Assembly: GCA_964035575.1 (NCBI GenBank)
Contig: OZ037907.1
Span: forward strand, 992,001 to 1,056,000
Length of the DNA: 64,000 bases
Direction: 5' to 3'
Source: Rhynchopus sp. YZ270_cl-10
Lineage: Eukaryota > Euglenozoa > Diplonemea > Diplonemida > Diplonemidae
Shown here: in pieces, positions 52,485 to 64,000 of the stretch
Position numbering within the stretch: the first letter of the stretch is position 1
Layout: each line of letters opens with the position of its first letter
Translations under genes and position numbers: made by a program
The notes under the pieces: model-generated
Told to the model about the DNA's origin: nothing
Databases searched by the model: none
Seen by the model: the letters and a program-made list of their open reading frames with translations, nothing else

Positions 52485-55400
52485 ATGGGTGGGTCGCTTG
52501 AGCACCATCCATTTTCGGGAAAAGTTCATTCGGCAGGTGAGTTGTTACACACTCATTATCGGATGATGTGGCTGATATGTAACCTGAAGTAGTGTTGGAG
52601 AGGTGGTGTTGACTTCAGCCCTGCATTCTCTTCGGGATGAGGGGTGGTGTCATTGTCTGTAGTCTGCTCACCTCCTGAGGTATTAGGTAATGTGTGATGT
52701 GCGGAACCCACGGCGGAGTTGTTGATACAAAAAAAAAAAAAGGTCATTTTTTTTTTTTTTTTGAATTTTTCATCGAAACTCAAACCCCCTCAAAAAAACG
52801 CAGACAAAAGAACACCACAACACACACAATGGGATAAACTCCCACCCTTTATTTTAGATAGCTTACTTTGTTTGTTTTTCCACCATTTTTCACGCACGAG
52901 GTTTCCGTGGGGTGGGGAGGTGTGTGGTGTTGCTTGGTCTGTATGTATCTGTTGCTTTGGCGACGTGCGCAGGTGGGCCGACGCTGGGTGCAACTGGCGC
53001 CGTGTACACGGCATGCAATGCACTGAGTAGTGGGGCGATCTGCGACCCTGTGTGTGATACGGGGTACCGGCGGCAGCAGAGCACTGCGTTCACTCTGGCA
53101 TGCACGAACAACCAATACACAGACAACAGCGGCATCGTCTGCCTGCGGGAGTGTGCCGCCCTGCCAGACCAGGGTGCTGTCTACAACGAAGCCGCCTGTG
53201 CCCTAACCGCGGAAGGGGAGTCCTGCACCGTGGGCTGTGCAAATGGCTACACCGCGAGCGGTGCAGCAGCAGCGTACGTCTGTCCTGCTGGAGGCGTTGT
53301 TGTACCTGCCCTGTCCCCAGGGCAGGCCCTGCCGTCTTGTGTGGCGAATACCTGTACAGGGGGTGCTGACCCGGCGCAGAGCAACGTTGACTACTCGCCG
53401 TGTGCAGCGCTGTCCACAGGGGCGACGTGCACCCCGCAGTGTGCCACCTCCTACTCAGTGACGACAGCAGCCACACCCTTTGTGCTAGTGTGCGCAGCAG
53501 CGCAGTATGTGGATGCGTCAGGGCTGGTGTGTGCGCCTGCCTCCTGCAGTGGTGGGGTGAGTGCGGCGACGGCGAATGTTGTGTACGATGCGTGCTCGGC
53601 GTTGTCCACGGGGGGTGCGTGCCTGCCAACGTGCGCGGCAGGGCATGCGAGTGTAGGGGGGGTGGCGTTCACCTTGGCGTGTAGTGCTGCAGATTTTAAG
53701 TACAGTGATGCGTCTGGGTTGTCGTGCACAGCGTATCAGTGTGCCTTTGGGGCAACGAACCCCTCGCCCGTGGCGGACTACTCGGCGTGTACACTGCTGC
53801 AGACAGGCGCGCAGTGCACCCCCGCATGCAAGACAGGCTACACGCTTGCCTCGGTGTCGGCCTTTGCGCTGGTGTGCTCTGCCGTGCAGACCTTCCAAGA
53901 CACGTCCGCCATATCCTGCACCGCAAACACCTGCACGAACGGGCCCAGCGCAGTTACGCCGAACGTGCGGTACACGTCGTGCAACGCGCAGACGTCAGGC
54001 ACCGTGTGCACGCTCGCCTGCGCCACCGGCTACACGACGTCCACTGCCGTGCAAAGCTTTGTGCTCGAGTGTGTCGCAGGTAGGTACCAAGACCTCTCTG
54101 GCCTGCAGTGCACCGCAGAGGCGTGCACAGCAGGGCCGGTGAACCCGAACCCCTTGGCAGACTACACTGCGTGCAATGCGCTGGCCACAGGCGATGCGTG
54201 CAGCGTCCCATGCAAAGCAGGCTACATCAGAAGTGCGGGGAATGCGTTTGTGCTGTCGTGTGTGGCGGGGCGCTACACAGACGGATCGTCCATCTCCTGC
54301 TCTGCGAACACGTGCACGAACGGGCCGTCGTCGACACCTAGCTTCAGTGTGTTCTCGTCGTGCAACAGCCTTGTCTCGGGGCAGCTGTGCACACCCACGT
54401 GCATGTCGGGGTACTTCCTGGAGCAGGCGGTGTCCTTTGCCTTGGAGTGCAGCACGGGCCTCACGTATTCAATACCCGCTTCGACCACCGTCTCCTGTGC
54501 ACCGCAGTTCTGCCTTGCGCCCACTGTGGAGGCGCCTAACGCAGACTACTCCAGCTGCAACGCCCTGCGCACTGGCGGCCTGTGCCAGGTGGCGTGTGCC
54601 GCTGGCTACACAGTCGCAGTGGCGCCGCTCTCCTACACCCTTATGTGTCCCGGGGGGCGCTACACAGACAGCTCCGGCATCAGCTGCACCGCAAACGCGT
54701 GCACGAACGGCCCCAACACAGCGGACACGCGGGTGTCGAGCTATGCGTCCTGCAATGCACTGTCCTCGGGTGCGTCGTGCACAGTGCCATGTGAGACAGG
54801 ATACTTCAGAGCGACACCATCCTTCACGCTGTCGTGTTCGTCGGCAGGCAAGTACGCAGACCCGGACACTTGCACAGGCGAGCAGTGCATAGCAGGTTCT
54901 GTCAACCCAGCGGCGCACGCAGACTACACAGCGTGCATGAGTCTCTACTCAGGTGACATGTGCACGCCCACCTGCAGTACAGGCTACGTCGCGTCCACAC
55001 CAGCCACAGCGTTCAGTCTTGTGTGCGGGTCTGGTTCCTTCAGCGACGGCTCGGGTATTGTGTGCTCGCCAGCGACGTGCAGCACAGCGCCCGCATCAAA
55101 CAGCATTGTGTACACAGCATGCGTCGGGGGCAAGACGGGCGACACCTGCTCCCCCTCGTGCAACGCTGGGTACAGCCCCTCTGTGCAGGATACATTGACC
55201 CTTGTGTGCTCGGCTGTGGATGGCACCTTCGCAGACACGTCGCGCACGGCATGTGAGGGCCTCCCGTGTACAGGGGGGTCATCTTCAACCACGCTCCCGA
55301 CAGCGAACTTTGCCGGGTGCGATCTGCTTGTGTCGGGGGAGGTGTGCACAGCAGCGTGCAACATCGGCTACGAAAGAACAAGTGTGACAAGCTTCGTGCT

Positions 55401-58400
55401 AACGTGCATTGGGGGGACGTACGAGGACAGGTCTTCTATTGTGTGTACGCCTGCGACGTGCGAGGCGGGGCCTATCCTGCCGCACATTGGTGCTGACTAC
55501 AGCGTGTGCGTGGCACGCAAGACAGGCGACACGTGCACGCCGTTCTGCGGCACAGGGTACACAAGCACGCTCGACGCGACGCCCTTCCAGCTTGTGTGTG
55601 GCACCGACGGCAAGTTTGCTGACTCCTCGCGCATGATCTGCGCACAGCTGCAGTGCACGGCAGGCGCCACGAACGGCTCTGCCAATACGGACTACACAGC
55701 CTGCGACAGCCTTGTCTCAGGGGAGGTGTGCACACCCACATGCGCAGAGGGCTACTCCATCGACCCTGCGTCCGCCGCACTCGACCCATCGTTTGCTGTC
55801 ACCTGCACACCCCTCGGGTACGATGTGCTCACGGCCATGTCGTGTCTGCCGATTGCGTGCACGGCCGTCGCACTCCCGTCCTCGTCTGTGAACTACACCT
55901 CATGCCTGACGAGCACAGGGCAGACCTGTACACCTGTGTGCGCAGACTCATATGTGGAGCAGCAGGCGGGTGGGAGCTTCTCGCTGCTCTGTAGGAGGGG
56001 TGGTGTGTTCACAGACACGTCTGGCTTGCAGTGCACAGAGGCCACCTGCTTGGCGCCCATCTCGCCTGCGAACCACGGGAACTACAGCGTCTGTAGCGGG
56101 CTGAAGACAGGGGCGCAGTGCACACCCGAGTGCGACGTGGGCTACGACAGGCAGGTGGTGCTGCCTTTTGCACTGCACTGTGCTGCGGATGGTGCGTATG
56201 TAGACAACTCGCAGCTTGTGTGTGGTGGGTCCTCCTGTGTGAGAGGCGCCTCAAACGCAGTGGCGCACATGAATTACTCGACATGCCAGCTGGGGCGCTC
56301 AGGGGACCAGTGCACACCGACATGCGTGGACGGGTACGCACGCATGCCTACAGGGTCGTTCACGCTGTACTGCAGCGACTTTGTGTTTGCGGACACATCA
56401 GGTGCGACGTGCGTGCCGGCGACGTGCACTGCGCCACGCGACGTAGGTGCCAACGTGGACTACGCCTCCTGCATCGGGCAGAGCACAGGAGCGACGTGCA
56501 CGCCTGGCTGTGTGGCGGGGTACGTGCTCTCCAGGGGGCAGGCCATGACGCTTCTCTGCAATGCCGACGGCAGCTTCCCCGACAGCTCAGGAAGTGTGTG
56601 CGAGCCTGCAGGCTGCAGCAGCGGGGTGGTGAGTGCTGTGGCGAGCATCGACTACACACCCTGTGCGTCGCTCAACACAGGCGACACGTGCACTACGAAG
56701 TGCCAGTACGGATACTCGGAGGACCCCGTGCATCTGCTGCAGCCGTTTGAACTCTTCTGCGAGGGCAACACCTTTGATGTGACTGTGAACGGGACGTGTC
56801 TTCCCAACAGATGTGCGCAAGGTCCGACGATCCCAAGCCAGTACGTATCGTACTCTGAGTGCAACATCTTGATGACAGGTGCGACGTGCCAGCCTACATG
56901 CGACACAGGGACGAGTGCAGTGAGCAACCCGACAGTAGCGTTGACGTGCGACAGCCAGATGCAGTACGTCGCTGCTGCAGTGTCGTGTCTGCCGCAGTCG
57001 TGTGCAGTAGGGCCAAAGAGCGTCATCACTGGTGTTGATTACTCAGCGTGCAACGCGAAGCAGACAGGCGAGACGTGTGCACTGTCCTGCTTGGCTGGGT
57101 ACACGCAAATTGGTGGACAGACCTTTGCGCTGACATGCACGTCTTCTGGGTATAACGACCTCTCTGGGGTGGCGTGTGTCCAGTTCACAGGGGAGTGTGT
57201 CACGAAGCACAACACGTGCACGTCTGTTCTCCAAGTGTGCGTGGACCCGACAGGCGACACTGTGCAGGACGACTGGCAGTGTGAGTGCATCGCGCCGCAG
57301 ACAGGAACACCCGCCACCGCAGGGGTGGCAGTCTGCACACTAGACGAGTGTGTGTCGCTCTGCGCCACCTGCGCCTTGACGGAGTGCTCAGATGCGGCAC
57401 AGGTGTGCGTCGACACAAACACGTCCGCGTCGTCGCTCAACGACTGGAAATGCACATGCAAGTTCCCCTCCACCGGCGTTGCCCAGCTGGCTGCTGCTGT
57501 GTGCGAGCTGGATGAATGCCTCGCGCAGACACCTGTATGCGCACTGGCAGCGCAGACGTGCTCAGACCCCAACACACTCCTCCTAGGGGATTGGCAGTGC
57601 CTCTGCGGACCCCAAGCCACTGGGGCGTCTACTGGGCAGATAGCCACCTGCACCTACCAAGGGGAGTGTGTGGCACATTCGGGGGCATGCGTGGCTTCCG
57701 GCCAGAGTTGTGTCGACCCTGACCTGTCTACCGTAGACGACTGGAAGTGCACCTGCATTGCCCCGCAGACCGGGGTAGCTGGGGACAAAGCGCCGGCTGT
57801 GTGTGAGTACGACGAGTGCACGGTGTACTCGTGTGGGCAGTACCAGACTTGCGTCGACACAGCGAGGACTGTGAGTGATCTGCTTGACTTCACGTGCACG
57901 TGCCCCCCGCCCCTGTCGAACACATCACAAGGTGAGCCTGCTGCGTGTACGTATGACGAATGCACGTCGCAGTCTGCCATCTGCGCCTCTGCAGGCCAGA
58001 CCTGCCGCGACCCGGACACCTCCGTGTATGACGACTGGGAGTGCAGGTGTCTTGGGAGTGGGTCCGGTGCTGCTGTCGCAAGTGTTGCCACCTGCATATA
58101 CACAGGGGAGTGCCAGGTGCGTGCGTCGCTGTGCACCGTGAAGGGGCAGTATTGCGTGGACCCGTCTGCAGGCACCAACGACTGGGAGTGCCACTGCCTA
58201 GAGGCTGGCTTCGCACCCTCTGTGCTGGGCCCGGGGCTGTGTTACCTCGATGAATGCACGGCGTTGTGTGCGACGTGCGCGAACACGACGTGCACAGACG
58301 CCCAGCAGACATGCACTGACGACAAGCAAAGTGCGACAGACCTTGCAGACTGGCAGTGTTTGTGTGCGCCTCCTGCAACTGGTTCGCTAGGGGTGGCGAA

Positions 58401-61400
58401 GGCTGCGACGTGTGTGTTGGATGAGTGCACGCTGCCTAACATCTGTGGCACAGGGCAGAACTGCACCGACACTGACACGCGTGAGGTGTCACAGAACGAC
58501 TTCACTTGCTCATGCACAGTTGGTGCCGGCAGTGCCATGGGACAGCATGCTCAGTGCGACCTGGACGAGTGTGAGGAGAACGGCATCATCTGCGCACGGG
58601 CGGGGCAGACGTGCAGCGACCCGAACATCAGTTTGGCGAGTCCCGACGACTGGCGGTGCAAATGCGGCCATGGCCTTCAGGGCGAATCTGTGGCCTTCCC
58701 TGCGACGTGCATGTACGTGGGTGAGTGCATTGTGCAGCACACCAACTGCCTGACAGGCGAGGTCTGCGTGGACCCCGACCTGGCGAAGGTAGGCGACTGG
58801 GAGTGCGTTGCGAGCACACTCAACGAATGCGACTACTACAACGCTACCTGCATTGCGGGGGGGCAGGACTGCGTCGACCCAAACCCCGTTACAACCAGCC
58901 TGGATGACTGGGTGTGCAGGTGCATTCTCCCCGAGACTGGCAACACTACAGGTGCGGTCACCGCTGTGTGCCAGATGGATGAGTGTCAGACAGCGGGGCT
59001 CATATGCCAAGGCGCCGACCAGACATGCTTCGACTCGAACCCTGAGCCTGCCTCCAAGAACGACTGGTTCTGCAACTGTGGGGGGACGTCTGTAGGGACC
59101 CCGAGCCGTGGCGGACTTGCCCTATGTGCTTTGGATGAATGCCTCACGGACACAGTGTGCTTGACGGCGGGACAGCTTTGCATTGACCCGATCCCTGACC
59201 CGGCCAGCCTTGGTGACTGGCAGTGCAGCTGCCCTGCGGACACTGTGGGCACCTCTGCCACAGGCACGCCTGCGGTGTGTGAATATCTCTGCACGCCCAC
59301 TGCCTCCGAGGGGTATGCACCCTCCTGCACGGGGTCGGACACGTGCCGCAGCTCGACGCTCACCTTGGACTGCACATCTGGCTACATTGGGCTGGCACCT
59401 ACAGCGGCATGCACGGGGCCGAAGTTGCCGTTTCAGTACAGCGGGTGCACACCGTCGTGCGAGCAGCGCGTGTGCCTGCCGCCTACGCAGTGCAGGCTGC
59501 CTGGGGTGTGCAACAACTTAGGTGGGTGCGCGTACGAGGCGAAGGCAGGCGGCGTTGCGTGCGACGACGGGAGCAGCGTCACAACGAGCGACGTATGCGA
59601 GAGCGGGATGTGCATCGGTAGCCTTGTCTGCGGTGGTACGACCTGCCGCAGTGCTGACGAATGCAGCACTGCAGCGTGCGTGAACACAACGTGCACGCAG
59701 CTGCCTGCCGCAGACGACATTCTCTGCAGCACTGCCGCAGGCATCCCTGGCCTCTGTGTCGCAGGCGTCTGCACAGTCTCAGACCTCTGCGCAGCTCGCA
59801 ATATCATATGCACGCAGCTCTCACCTTGCCACACCCTGGGTGCCTGCGACCCTTCCACGGGCCTCTGCTCCAACCCGCCTGCAGGCAACGGCATCGCCTG
59901 CGACGACGGCAACGCCGCCACCCTTGAGGACACATGCAGGGACGGCGTCTGTGTTGGCAATGTTGTCTGCAACAGCATCACCTGCCCGACCCCTGCCACA
60001 TGCCACACAGCCACCTGCACAGTCCCCATGGGCAGCACGAACGAAACCTGCACGGCCGCCCCCCTCCCCGACGCTTCCTTCTGCGACGACAACGACGCCA
60101 CTACTACAGACGACGCCTGCACCCTCGGTGTCTGCACAGGCACGCCCCGCTGCGACACTGTGGTCTGCCCAGCACCACCCGCATGCGTTTCACCAGGCGT
60201 CTGCCAGGAGGCCACTGGGGAGTGTCTGTACACCCCTCTGGTAGACTTCACTGCCTGCGACGACGGGACGGACACTACTGTGCACGATGTGTGCGTACGG
60301 GGTGTGTGCGGTGCGCTGTGCAGGGATGTGACGTGCCCTTCTGCCGTGCAGTGCTCTACTGCGGCGACGTGCGATGCGCGGAGTGGGGTGTGCTTGCGGA
60401 GCACGAATCAGTTTGAGGGGAAGCCATGCGACGACAACGACACGATGACCACCAGCGACACATGCCGCCTAGGGGAATGCGTCGGCATCAACCTATGCGA
60501 CAGCGTGGTGTGCCGGGCAGAGGGGCAATGCCGTGAGGTCGGTGTCTGCGACTACCGCACCGGACGCTGCTCCCTGCCCAGCCGCCCCGACGGTGCCCCC
60601 TGCGACGACAACGACGCTGTCACCATCAACGACCAATGCAACAAAGGCATCTGCTCTGGCCTCCGCCGCTGCGGCACTCCCCAAGCCCCCGAGATCTGCG
60701 CCCTCCCCGCCGTCTGCAACACCATGGAATGCACGGACACCGGCCGCTGCCGCGAGGTCCCTGCATACAACGCTGTACCTTGCGACGACAGCGACGCCAC
60801 GACACTCAATGACACCTGCTGGGACGGCCTTTGTGTGGGTTGCCCAGACTGCCCTGCTACGGACTGCTCTGCTGCAGGCGTCTGCGATTTCAAAACAGGC
60901 AAATGTGCACGCGACCCTGTCGCCGATGGCACACCATGTGATGACGTCAACGCAGACACAATAGACGACCGTTGCGTGGCAGGCACCTGCGAAGGCACCA
61001 CCGCCTGCAGTGGTGTCGTCTGCCCCGTCACCACCTCCAGCGACTGCACCGTCCCCGCCTGCGTGAACACCCCCTCCACCTGCGGGGAGGCTAACCTCCC
61101 CGACGGCACCAACTGCAGCGACCGCAACCCCCAAACCCTTGGCGACACCTGCGTCGCAGGCGTCTGCGTCGGCGACGCGCCGTGCGCCGACATTCAGTGC
61201 ATCCCCTTTGGGCAGTGCTTTGCGCCAGGCAGCTGCGATCCCTCCAAGATTCCTGGTGAATGTACACGCGAACCACTCCCGGATGGTACACCTTGCCATG
61301 ACAGCAGTGCCTCGACACGGGATGATGTTTGTGTTCAAGGTGTTTGTGCTGGTGTGCGGAAGTGTGCTGGTGTGTCTTGCCCGGTTCTCTCGGAGTGCCA

Positions 61401-63936
61401 TCAGGGTGGTGTGTGCGATGCGGCCACAGGGTTGTGTAGTGCGCCTACTCTGCCACGAGGCACAGCATGCACGGGAGGTGGTGTGTGCATTGATGGCGCC
61501 TGCATCATCGAGCACACCTGCAGCGGCACCACGTGCCCACAGGTCAACGCACAGTGCTCCCTACCGTTCTGCGAGAACACTGCGAACAACATCTCCACCG
61601 TCTGCGCCGTCCACTACAGACCCGACGGCACGCCCTGCTTCGATGGCGACACAACCACCCAAAACGACGTCTGCTTCCAAGGCACCTGCAGAGGCGTCGA
61701 CCTATGCGCAGCAAACCCTTGCCTCCCGCTGAGCCCCTGCCACATGGTAGGTGTCTGCGACAAGGCAACGGGCACCTGCTCGAATCCATTGAGGCCCAAC
61801 CTCGAGCCCTGCGACGATGGGTTGCTGTTGACAGTCGGGGATAAATGCTATTCGGGGCAGTGCATCGGTCTGAGTCGCTGTCATGGTGTCATATGCGCAC
61901 CAAGCGACGCATGCCATGCTGCGGGTGAGTGCGACGAGACAACGGGGTACTGCTCAGACCCACCACTGTCCTTTACTTCATGCGACGATGGCAACGCAGA
62001 GACGACGCATGACATCTGCCTGAGTGGGGTCTGCAAGGGGAGTCTGCAGTGTGGACCAGGTGTGTGCACGGCTCCAGACGAACGCTGCAAGACGTACCGC
62101 TGTGGTGCGGGCTTTGCATGCGTTGAGATCGAGATTGCCGACGGCACTGTGTGCAACGATCTCGACCCTGCCACTGACACGGACACATGCACTGCGGGCA
62201 CCTGCACTGGAACAGACCCTTGCGACGGCATCACCTGCACCGCCTCATCCACATGCATGGTGGCCGGCATCTGCCTCAACGGTGCCTGCACACCCGAAAC
62301 CCACGCACCACTCAACACCGTCTGCGACGACGGCAACGCCGACACCATCGAGGACACATGCACACAAGGTGTCTGCGCAGGGTACACCCGCTGCCAAGGT
62401 GTCCTTTGTGCCGCCACCTCACAATGCCACCACCCAGGGAGCTGCGACCCTGCTACAGGCGAATGCGTGGAGAGCCTCAAGGTCGTAGGCACACTCTGCA
62501 TTGACACAACCGCTGAGACCATTCATGACACATGCAGGGCTGAGGGGCAGTGTCTTGGGGTGCCTTTGGTGCCGTCCTATGTGCGTGTCGACATCTCCAT
62601 CAAGCAGGACATCACGGACATCGAAGGGAAGCGCAGCAATTTGCTGAAGGCGCTTACGAAGATCCTTGGCATCACGGAGGAGGAGCTTGGGGCAGTCACT
62701 GTCTCGCGCGACCCGATGGATGCGACGTCGTCGGTTGTGACGTTCATTCTTCCTGACCCGGAGCGGCTTCCTGCGTCGGCAGCACAGCGTCTCGCGGACC
62801 TTGTGAACGGCGACATCGAGAGCACCTCCTCTATCCTGGGCCAGGCCTTCCTCGAGGCCTCATCTGTTGCGACAGAGGCCCTCGAGCGCAGGGACGAATG
62901 CACAACGGTTACCACCTGCAGCGACGCAGACCAGCTGTGCGAAGACCCAACCCCGTACGCAGGGTTTGACGGTGATTGGCAGTGCCGCTGCAAGACGGGG
63001 AGTGGCGCCACCGCGAGGGCCGGTGTAGCGTCTTGCGTGCCACCTGCACCGGCACGCTCTCCGGTGCCGGTGAACGTCTTTGTTGCGTCCATCACAGCAA
63101 GCCCTGATGTGACGGGGATCACCGACCCGCTGCAGGCCTGGTTGAAGGTGGTTGCCGATTCATTCAATATCGATGTTGCCTTGCTCTCTGCCGAGCAGGG
63201 CGCCAATGTATCAAGCAACCTGGGCGCGCTGCGCGAGGTCGACGTTGCGTTTGCCGGCGGCACTGCGGCGACAGAGGCACGACGGAAGTTTGTTGCTGCT
63301 GCGGAATGCTGCCCAAGCTCTTGCGACGGGGTAACCACCTCGGGCAACGCACTCTGCGCACGCATCGGGCTAGCTGCCCTACGCAAGGACGAAATGGCGT
63401 GCGAAAACTTCGACACAACAGAGCTCTGCCGCATCCGTTCCGACTGCTTCTGGCGTGACGGCCGCTCCTGCGCACCATCCGACATCACCCCAGACGACGA
63501 CGGGTCTGCAAAGTGGCTCATCATTGGTGCATCTGGCGCAGTCTTCCTCCTCTGCGTCTGCCTGGCAATCTACTTCCTCTGCAGAACCCGCAGCAAATCA
63601 ACCGAAAACGACGAGCCAACCACCCTAGAAACCTTCGACCCACAGACAAAGAACGAGGCCGCAAACAACAACGCACACCAGCTGAGCGATATGTCGCACG
63701 TTGTGACACCGAAGTACACTGACTATGTCACTATGAGTCCAGACGACGATGCACCACAGAAGCAACTCTCTGGGTTCGACAGTGACGTCTTTGCGGGTGG
63801 TGGTGGTGGTGGCGTCGCACCATCTGTCTCCAATACGTCAATACCAAACACAGATGACAGCGGCTCTGATGCCGAAGGTGCCAATATCAACTCTATTGTG
63901 CAAAACCCGGTCCGCAAGCCTCCACCTTCAGTATGA
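52485..63936 (+). CDS. Giant type I membrane protein with three classes of Cys-rich repeat
   Basis: Main exon 52901-63936 holds 3674 codons without an in-frame ATG at its start. A small exon at 52485-52536 (ATG, then GTGAGT) joined to an AG at 52899-52900 restores the frame and an ATG, but this first exon is tentative. A signal peptide follows (VVLLGLYVSVALATC). Region 1 (to about 57190) has about 22 sushi-like six-Cys repeats of about 60 residues (pattern C-x-G, DYTxC, TGxxCxPxC, GY, FxLxC, YxDxS). Region 2 (57187-59300) has 14 EGF-like repeats with DWxCxC. Region 3 (about 59440-62560) has about 18 repeats with CDDGNAxTxxDxCxxGxC. Two SEA-like segments (62575-62880, 63060-63300), one helix (WLIIGASGAVFLLCVCLAIY, near 63512) and a cytoplasmic tail end it. 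A very long adhesive or receptor-like surface protein is likely. Confidence 0.85.
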
Positions 63937-64000
63937 GCAAAACACCCTCTTTTTTTTCATTTTTTCTCTCTCTCCGACCGAGCGTTTCAACTACTCTTTT
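63937..64000 (+). repeat. Family F motif at the window end
   Basis: After the stop codon: CTCTCCGACCGAGCGTTTC, AACTACTCTTTT, like the proteasome intron 3 copy; cut by the window edge. Confidence 0.45.

Noticed and set aside
59433-61515. Long - strand frames opposite the second giant gene (323 and 340 codons)
   Set aside because: They lie opposite a repeat-rich, GC-rich coding exon and show no start context or domain.

Overview
The window looks like nuclear DNA of a free-living protist. Its genes are GC-rich and use a standard code (TAA, TAG and TGA all serve as stops). They carry short GT-AG introns and sit in AT-rich spacers full of T/A homopolymers. Every host gene I can support lies on the + strand over 64 kb. 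AG acceptors behind pyrimidine runs lie shortly upstream of several start codons. Two very large surface proteins carry repeats of the form DECxxxPCGxxQTCxDP. Together these suggest one long directional gene cluster of a euglenozoan, perhaps a diplonemid. That assignment is inference, at about 50 percent confidence.

Layout. 0.5-8.2 kb: a 2580-residue type I membrane protein with about 37 EGF-like repeats. 11.0-11.8 kb: a ubiquitin-like/leucine-rich-repeat protein. 12.4-13.7 kb: a membrane-anchored JmjC/cupin-type oxygenase. 14.4-16.4 kb: an unrecognised three-exon protein. 17.0-19.2 kb: proteasome subunit beta-5 in five exons. 20.9-26.0 kb: a nest of mobile DNA, in which two 1.19-kb foldback palindromes of one family lie in tandem and an intact-looking hAT transposon has landed exactly on the left edge of the second. 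26.4-28.4 kb: a NEK-like kinase with a polyglutamine tract. 28-44 kb: a gene-poor, repeat-rich stretch with several terminal-inverted-repeat elements (one Mutator-like with a 9-bp target duplication) and a 226-residue ORF that may be an element fragment. 44.7-46.3 kb: a three-exon membrane protein. 47.4-48.1 kb: a KH-domain protein. 49.4-51.0 kb: a WW-domain protein. 52.2 kb: a possible 71-residue protein. 52.5-63.9 kb: a 3674-codon giant membrane protein built from three classes of Cys-rich repeat.

The most unusual signal is in the non-coding DNA. Several families of very short elements recur in introns and spacers. Apart from one family they occur only on the + strand, like the genes. Family A is a stem-loop with a constant loop (ACGAGAG) followed by CATCTT and a T-rich run. 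Family B is a hairpin of changing sequence, kept paired by compensatory changes, followed by a constant TATATGAAATAA tag. Family G is a changing hairpin followed by ATGGCCCAATGTGT. Families C, E and F are co-oriented motifs without clear pairing. Family D has one copy on the - strand. Several copies lie inside introns, two of them about 15 nt after the 5' splice site. They look like structured RNA motifs of the primary transcript, and I know of no described counterpart.
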